Origin: Mesaphorura yosii
Lineage: Eukaryota > Arthropoda > Collembola > Poduromorpha > Tullbergiidae
DNA: 64,000 nt
Reading direction: 5' to 3'
NCBI GenBank assembly: GCA_009869945.1
Contig: WIXG01000180.1
Location: 1-64,000, forward strand
Shown here: in pieces, positions 55,653-64,000 of the stretch
How positions within the stretch are numbered: position 1 is the stretch's first letter
How the letters are laid out: each line of letters begins with the position of its first letter
Notes under the pieces: model-generated
Database searches by the model: none
What the model was told of the DNA's origin: nothing
Seen by the model: the letters and a program-made list of their open reading frames with translations, nothing else
Position numbers and translations under genes: made by a program

Positions 55653-58600
55653 GTAAGCAGCAAGTTCTTTTTGTTCCACTCCAAGTTCTCGCTCGAGCAA
55701 TTAATAAGAGAAAGTTGAGACACTTTCCTCCACCGAATGGCGTGCAATATTTATAAATTACACGGTGGCGAGGAATACTAATTTGATTGGCTTGGTGTGG
55801 ATGCACGATGACAATAATTGGCTTCCAGGCTCCTAAATTACCAACCACGATTTAGTCAGGAGAATCGCGAGCACGGATGAATGCATTTTATTGCTGTTTT
55901 CTCCTTTATCTTATTCAAAATAAGTAAAAGCACAAAAGCACACCCTGAATACGGAACAAGATCAGAATTGCTGTACTCTGATCTCAGCATCCAGTCGCGT
56001 GGGCATCCCGTGCGTAGTCCAGTTGAGAGTTGAGACAGGATTTTAAGGTAGACGCGGAATGAGAAAAATCCCACACATAATGCAACAGTGAACGCAATTA
56101 GTTGGAGAGCAGGCTCATCGGTATGCAAGATACAGCAGCAATTTTCTCAAGAAGAAAGTTCCGCTTTGACTCCTTGATTACACGGCTGCTTTTTGATTAA
56201 GGCAATTTGAAGTCAGGAATTGTGTGGTAAAAGGGTTGGAATTATTCACCATGAAATCCATGTTGTTTACATGATGAAAACGCCTGAAACCGAGCAACCG
56301 TCAATGTCCTGCATTCAACTCAATTCCTGGCATTAAATAGAAATATGCTCAAAATTAAGAAATTGCGGAGAGAAATCGGAGGGAGACCGAAACTCAACTC
56401 GCTTCACATGTACCGTGTACACGGTTTTCTCTTCCCACAAGATTTCAATGCGCTTTGCTGTTGTCATTCGGCAAACAACAATATCACAGCTATAAAATAT
56501 TGAAGCACGCGTTCGCAGTCAAATTCACTCACAGAATGAACTGTTTATTGTCAATTGTGTGTTCTCTATTTCATTTGAGCGACACAATTTTATTATTCCA
56601 TGCAAACATTTCTTCGTGCAATGGAGAAAAGAGTCAAGCGGATAAATAAATATAAACGTGCTGCCTGATTTGTCCCACTATTTTATTTGCCACAGAATGC
56701 GCATTCAATCTGTTGGGAGTAACCAATTGTATTTCTTCATGTCACTACTTCGGGCCGTTTGGTTGGTTGCATAAATAAAAGAGGAGCACACTTTCAAGCT
56801 AACTTTTGCATAACAAAAGTGAAATTGACTCACTCACCATCATTCTCACCGTTCATAACAATTCTCGCCGTAACATAATTAAATCCATTATTGAAATTGT
56901 TCTTATTAGGCATTCAATTGGGGCAAGCGAAGAAATTTGAAAGCAAGGTGCTTTTCATAACTGCCTCCACAAATTTCTGGCTATTATATTTGAACATTCG
57001 ACGTATAAAGATAAGATTAGATTGATTTTGGCCCAAGTGAAGTAAATATATGATCTTGAGCTGAATGCGGACAATAAAAGTAGAAAACCAATCCTGGGCT
57101 CCATTCATCGGAATTGTTGCGCGAAATGAAGGAAGCAGGGCAAAGGGGTTCGAGTTCCTCCCTCCAGTCGTCAGTAACAAAAGGTTCAAATTATTTTGAT
57201 CATTTGAAGGTAATGGTTAACACTTCTTTATTATATTGAAATGGATGAAGAACGATGTGTGAGTGTCGATCCGACAATTACTGTGAGGCCAGAGCACTTG
57301 TTATATGCAGTGCGAACCTGGAAGGGGTTGTTGGTGGGCAAAGAGTCAGTTCGGGAGGAATTGCATGTTTGCAGTTGATTGTGAATGGGTATTGGCTGCC
57401 ATTAGCGAAAATAGCGGCAAAGTGTCGGACAACTATCTTGGGCCTAATTTCCCTTGAGTGCAGTGCTGCGTGGACATCGCAGCGGTCGTCCAAGTGTTTT
57501 GGGTGCACAGTTCCGTAGTCATTTGGACAATCATACTGCGAGAATAATGGTCCCATGGACTCGTACAGAATGCGAATATGCTCCCGTACAAAAATGTCTC
57601 AATTTCTCCCATCCCGTTCTTTAGTTGCACGTACACAATAACATTCCTCGCAAACATTACCGTTCAACTTGAAAGATAACAATTTTTATGGACATATTTC
57701 TGCAACTGTTATTTGACTAATATTTAATAAAATTATTCTCTCAATTACTGCTTCCGCTACTTTCACCAGGCGAGGTACGCAGGGGGATGAATGTGTCATG
57801 CTTTTCCTCAGTCCCGCTTCTCCGTCCATTCGCAGCCTCTTTCCCTCGCACTATCACTCAAGTGGCCGTAAATGCATTTACAAGCAAAAGTTGGAAGAAT
57901 TATGTCTTGTAAAAGTTGTTTCACTCTCGTGTAACTGAAATGGAGAAATATTATGAAATTAACTTTTCTAAACACAAAATAATTACGCTGAAATAGTTTT
58001 GCTACAATGCTTTATAATTCAAAAGGTGCACTCTCCACAGTTGAAGGCCAGACAAGCTTGGAATGCTTACGGCAGTGCGACAAGTTTGGAGTTGACCAAT
58101 TAATTAATATTGTTTGTATCAATTAGTGTCATTCCACTTAAAGCAGTTTCTCTGCACATAAACTACAACTTTCGAGTATTCCTGTTTCTACGGGCATGCA
58201 TATAGCTGAGACAGGCAGGTCAGCTCTTTAGTTTTGGACTACAAATTCAGAAACGGAAGTTCGTGATAAATCGCATTGCTGTTTGCTATTTACGCCGTCA
58301 ACCTCCGAAAAGCAATTCAATTCTTGCACTTTTCAATTAATTTGACTAGTTTAGTTTGCGCACGGCCTTTTAGCCACAATTGAAGCACGGGAGTTGTCCA
58401 ACTCCTTTTGCTGTTTCCCTTGTACTTATTACTGCGTCTGTCCACGTAGTAGCCAGAGGACCTCAATCCCATGTTGCACGGAAACGTGCGGAGACCGTAT
58501 CATATCTTGCTGCCATACACTCTGCGCAATATGAAAAACAAAAATTTCTCCACGCACCGTGAAAGCCGAGCTCAAATCTGAAGATTTATTCGGATTTATT

Positions 58601-61600
58601 TGAACAAGAATCGAATAAATAAAAAGTTCGCATGTCTCAAAGACTGCGGAATATATGGAACAATCTCGGGGGAATTGATTATCGAAAAGTGTTTAGTAAG
58701 GCGAAGTGACCCCGGGAAAAGAGAAAAGACGTTTATCGGGTTTCATCGTTGTTCATCTCCTCATCTTCTTTCCTCTTCCTCTGCCAAGAGTTCCTGTAAA
58801 CCGTACAACAAGAAATGCGCACACCAAACAACTCTGTTCGCTGAGCTTTTCGGTTTCGTGCTGCAACCCATTTGGTCTTTGTTTACTCTATTTGACAGAT
58901 GGGAAACAGGGTCACATCACACTAACAAATACACAACCAATAAACCAAAACTCTTCTCGCCAACGCAGCGCTCTTGTGTTATATTGTGTACACATATTAC
59001 ATTAATTCCAGAGACCGAAGAGTAAACCCGTTCAAGGAAACCAGCTCTACGGATTTTGTTAAGGGGCTGGTGAAGCCATCGCACATGCTAAACCCGTTCG
59101 CGTTTTCTTATCACGCGCATCCGATTAGTCAGCGCGCTTGGTGCAGCGTGATTTTGGTCCAAATATTGCCCAGCGCCTTAATTTCTGACGAAATTGAATG
59201 ATTTATATCTGCACGTCGTTTATTACGCTTGGTCTAATTTCACCTTGTTTTGTTATAACGAAGGCAAGAGGAAATCTTTGAGCTAAAACTAAACAATTTT
59301 ATTCTTGCATAAATAAAATGGTGGATCATGCACAGCGTGTGCAATGCATCCGGACAGGTTTCGTCCATAGCGTGCTCGTTGGTCGATCGAATCAGGCCGT
59401 GCAATGTTTGCCATGCTCTAAACAAACAAGCCAGGCAATAAATCGAGCCCCGAATGGAAAAGATCTCATTCTGGTACGACTGGGTATGATTTGTAGTATT
59501 ATTATTATTGTGGCGTTGGGCGCAGTAAAACCGAATGGCCAGGAAAGAAATTAAAAGGGGGACGACGAGACTCACAAACTGTGACTCTGTATTTTTTAGT
59601 GTTTTATGCATCATCTCAAATATTAACATTTTTTACATTTATAATTTATTGGTGACGAAATGATTCAACGCGTGCGCCAACTGCAACTGCTCGATTTAAT
59701 TAACTTTTTACGCAACACAGCATCTTACGGCTCGCATTTGTACACAATAACAAGACCAATTACATGCATTGTAGTGCGGCGGCGCGTATTTGTATTTCTA
59801 GAACTGCAACTTGTTTATTCTCTTCGGGGGTGATTTCTCCGCATGTTTTTCTCTTTTAATTTCATTTCTCAGTTTTTCAGCAGAGTGCTGTTCCACTGCG
59901 CTGCCTGCTCGCTGAGGCTGCTGATGAAATAATGATGAGATTCAGTTGCTGGAAACCGAAAAGTGTTACATCACAATAAAGACGCGGAGCAGGAAGGAAG
60001 TATTGTATTGCATGCATTTGACGGTGTTAGATTTTTGAGTTTTCCCCACTGCTCGAGACAGACGTGCGGAGTCTGGAAGGAGAAGGGCAGTTAGCTCGGG
60101 TGAAACGGGCCTTTATGTGCAGTATCGCATAAACATGTACACTTGATGCATATTTGGTGTTGGCAAGTCATTAATCGTTCCCATGTATTTCGGAATGAAG
60201 GCTTGTCATATCTCCAGATGCGCCGACTTGTTCCTCTTCCTTCCTCACTTCATCCTCTCTTCCTTCCAGTCTGCCTTCCTGCAGTCCTTCCACTTTTAAT
60301 ATAGTGCCGTATTTTTGTCTTGTACTCTTGCTAACTGCTCTGTTACCACGATTTCTTTATTTTTCTTTCTCGCTGGCGCGCGGCCGTGGTGGCGGCGGTG
60401 GTGTGTTTTGTGGCCGTGCCACAAAGAGTTGTTCTTGCCAAAAATATATACCAACTGCTATTCAATCTGTAATAATCAATTTGAGCAGCGCGAGGCTGCC
60501 TCTAGATTTATCAATTCGACTACAATAGCTGGTCCTATTTTTATATCATCAGTTTAGAAAGGAGGCATATCAATCAATGTGAAGCTTCTCTCATTTTTTC
60601 CGCAATTGATGGTTTCAACCTTGTTCCGAGCCTCCTCGGTTGCATATTTCATCACGCGGCACGCCAGAGAAGGGGAAAGCGCAGAGCAGGTATTTCATGA
60701 CGAAACGGGAATCTGTAATCTACTATGCTTCATTAGGCACTTGAGGCCCAAAATGATGATGAGTTGTTGTTGCTTCCTTCCAAACATTCACTTGCAAAAT
60801 GAGAAAATACATTCTCCGGCTCGTGCTTGCGCCGTGTGAGGTACGCACGTCACGATGGAGTAGAGTCCGACTCGGATTTGGGGCACTCTGAGACAAGTTG
60901 TTTGTTTCATCACGGGTGAATATTTCACACAGATGAACGAATAATTTTCTCTCTGTGTAGCTTAACAACGAATTCCGGAGTAAGTCGTTAAGGAGAGAAG
61001 AGATTTGGAGGTTGTTGATTCCTTATTTTTAAAGCGAAGGAAATATGATAATGCACGGTGAGTGGAAGGGAGAAGAATATTTAAATGAAACGCGAAGTGA
61101 AGGAAGGAATAAAAAATAGAGTAATTGTTAAATGTTGATGTGATTTAGAAGGAGTTTCTATTTCCTTCCACTTCATAGAGAGATCCAGGGATGAGAAAAT
61201 GCCGTCTGGTGGGGATTTTCGAAAGAAAAATTACATTTTGTTTGATTTGTTCAAATGTGTGCCCTGTTAATGGAGTTTCACCGTCTTCTCTTCTGCTCTG
61301 AATTGATTTCGAGAATCGGGATGCTCAAGAACAACGTCCTTTGCCATTTCGACTGCATTAGAAATGTTGCTTGAGAGCTCCTCATTGATTTACAGATCAC
61401 AGGGCACTCCAAATTCCGCTATCGTTACACACTCCTATTTACACCTCGGCGGAGCGTCGAGGGCACCGACGAACGCAGCGCACGCCTTTCTTCTTAATTT
61501 ATACCACTCGCCAGATCCCTTCGCTCAGTTCGTCTCCGTTCGCGGCACTTGCCCCAAGGCAAGGGCACGTGCCTTCCGACTCATAATCTATGCATGAAGA

Positions 61601-64000
61601 CCATCACAAGTTACACCCCTTTAAAATTTAGCCACGCACTTTTCGAGACGGTTTTTGGCTGGAATCGATGGATAAGGTCCCGATACTGAGTGAGTAAACA
61701 AGAAAATATTCCCCAATACATCATTATTATAAACCGAGCAAGAGCGTTACAGTTAGCGTATTACATTGTGTCTGTGTGCGAGCACGGCTTCAGACCGAAG
61801 ACCCCTTTGTGATCAAATTGGCACAGAGACAAGCACTTTTTCTCATCTTCCCTCCAGACCATTTATAATGCCACTTTGCTTTCTTCGACATTCTGCACAG
61901 ATACGCCACTCGTAAACAAATCTGTACTCCATGAACTCGATACGCCATTATATCGCCGTATCTGATGCTCTTGCGACGACCTCCAGCATCCACTCTGACT
62001 CAGCCAGGTATCTTGCCTCCGCAGTGTTGGAGTACGTACTCTTCTTTATAATCGGTATCAGTACGGCACTCAGAGTACAGGCCTGCCATGCAAATTTTGA
62101 TTTACAGCGTTTCTTGCCGTTCCGTTTCCGATTTATTCTTTTCGCCAGCATATCTGTGCGGTATGTTTGACTGCGGTAGGTGGTTCGTATGGAACAATGT
62201 CAGCACGAACAACATGTCATTAAAACACACGCAGAAGATTCAACCTTCAAACCACCCGTTGACCGACCAATTGACGAACCTTTCTGAAGTGAGGCTGCAA
62301 TGGCAGAGCTACACGCAGCACTCTTTTCCGACTCACCCTTCCATTTCCAGCGATGTTTTTTCCCGTTTACCCGCACAAGAAAAGCTGCTGTTGCACGAAT
62401 TTTTGCTAGTCTCTGCAAAATGTGTAATATCGAGTAATATTTCTTGTGACATTTTCGTTCCATTTGGTTAAACGAGTGAGAACGCGACGAGAAAGGGAGC
62501 GTGAGAGCAAAATTTCCTGACTCGACAGGCACCTCGAAAATAAGTATATTTTAAAGAAAGAAATGAACTTGTTTCACTTTTGTTTCTTGTTCTGTTGAGT
62601 TTCTCCTCATTCTTATTCTAAACTTCATTTAATATGGCGCACGAATGAATGAATTACGAACTTTCATGTAATATCTTAAATGATCTTTGATCAAAATTCT
62701 ATTTTTTCGCTTTCGCTCTTTTTTGCGCTTCGTTCATAACTCGTTCTCTGACGCGTAACCTTTCCTTCTTCCTCTGAACGCTGATGACTCCGACCGCCCT
62801 TCGTTCTTATCTTATTGTCATTCCATTACAAGCACCAAGCACGCACTCGCACTTCTGCTCGCTCCCGAAATTGCATTACAAACTTCAAACTTTCGGCTTT
62901 TTCACTCATTAGGGTACGTTGTCAACCACTGACGCGTTTTATTCTTCGTGTGACGGGCTAAATTACTTTCTCATCTGCATCAAAAGTTTTCACGAATGCT
63001 CCGTCGACGAATTAAGTGACAGGTGTAATCTTCGGGTGGTCGCATCTTGCAGCTGGCAGTGTACTGTGGGGGAATATGAGACAGCGACACGAGAGGAGAA
63101 GAAATGTGTACATCGCATCGTGGTGGAACACCGTTGTGTTGGGCTCTAGTTTCCTTCAAGTTGCACGTGGTGAGGCAGACAAAAGCAATGAGTAGCTGCA
63201 ACGGGTCCTTTGTCGCGAATTTTTGTCTGCTTATTGTTATCAGAAATGACAAACAAACAATAACATAAATGTTAATGTGACTTTCTGGTGTCTGGAGTCT
63301 CCAATTTTAACCACTCTTGTTTTACGAAAGACACTCGGCTAAGGGTTTGGTATTTGTCATTTGTGCTCATGGCCTGGCTCATCTGGGAATTGATTTCAGG
63401 TCAGGTTGACCTTTGCTCACTTGGAGTGATCCCAGACAGGTATTGACATGAGACTCGTACGATTTAATAGCATTAATAATTTGTTGTTGCGAGCTGTAGA
63501 CAATTAGTTTATAAATTTTTGGAATTTGATTCCGAGACAACAGATCGACAGTGCATTCGAAGAGGGACAGGAGAGATATTGCGAGTATTGTTATGATATG
63601 TGCGGGTATTGATTTATTCTTGCCAGTATAACTCCGGCTCCCGTACACAACAAAATGTTATTATTGTGGGTAGAATCACACGCGCAGGGAATACGCGGAG
63701 CAACAACAGCCTTCGCTTTCCGTCGCTCCATGCAATAATAAAGTCTGTTTACGTATTTTTGCTTCGTTCAGGACTCGTGTTGTTGATGATGTTGTGTATT
63801 CTTTCTTTCCTCTCTCAAACATCGCTCGCAGTTTACAACGTGTGCTTGCCTTGTTTAGATGCACCGCTCCGTCGTCTCCGCCGTCTGTCTGTTTCACGCG
63901 TTTCTGTCGGAAACAAATTCTAAAGACTTTATTTTCTTGGTGTTGTGTTCAAAGTTTCATTTTATTGCTGTACTATGTAAAAATTACTCGACTTGACTCG
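55653..64000. other. Gene-poor region to window end
   Basis: No coding exon, RNA gene or mobile element could be supported. ORFs here (for example 58600-59025 and 62088-62471 on the plus strand, 59240-59629 on the minus strand) have no recognisable domain, no splice context and atypical composition for this window's real exons. Confidence 0.5.

Overview
This is arthropod-type genomic DNA. Genes are split into many short exons by small GT-AG introns, mostly about 65-400 bp, and the DNA is moderately AT-rich by eye. The only confidently coding content is two tandem, same-strand (+) genes of the Dscam family (Down syndrome cell adhesion molecule, a neuronal and immune surface immunoglobulin receptor). 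Two adjacent Dscam paralogs, with no large cassette array of alternative exons in the parts seen here, fit a lineage that expanded Dscam by whole-gene duplication (myriapods such as the centipede Strigamia, or chelicerates). They fit insects and crustaceans less well, where one hypervariable Dscam is typical. The lineage is an inference and the species cannot be named from this window.

Layout. (1) 507-7553: the 3' part of Dscam-like gene A, 21 exons from the second half of Ig9 to the stop codon; its 5' part lies outside the window. Domain order is Ig9 (partial), FN1-FN4, Ig10, FN5, FN6, membrane span, cytoplasmic tail. A decayed Mutator-like (MULE) transposon sits in the intron between Ig10 and FN5 (about 4031-4933). 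(2) 7554-14376: intergenic DNA with a plausible poly(A) signal for gene A and, at 11281-11312, a well-spaced TATA box and initiator that could be gene B's promoter. (3) 14377-32636: complete Dscam-like gene B. I reconstruct 41 exons, 5,964 coding nt and 1,987 aa, with every junction phase consistent and the total divisible by three. Order is signal peptide, Ig1-Ig6, two Ig7-like domains, Ig8, Ig9, FN1-FN4, Ig10, FN5-FN6, membrane span, tail. Intron 1 (4.3 kb) holds a perfect POU-dimer-like palindrome and a fold-back inverted repeat. (4) 32637-64000: about 31 kb with no convincing coding exon; the only candidates are a weak 5' exon near 54.66-55.65 kb and a single-span ORF near 33.7 kb.

Both genes should make type I membrane adhesion receptors. 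In known Dscams, Ig1-Ig4 form a horseshoe, Ig2, Ig3 and Ig7 set homophilic specificity, and the tail signals. The most notable departure is gene B's second Ig7-like domain. It gives ten Ig domains before FN1 instead of nine, and both Ig7 units are frame-neutral, so either could be skipped or they could be alternatives. Tails of both genes keep a PYATF tyrosine motif but differ strongly elsewhere.
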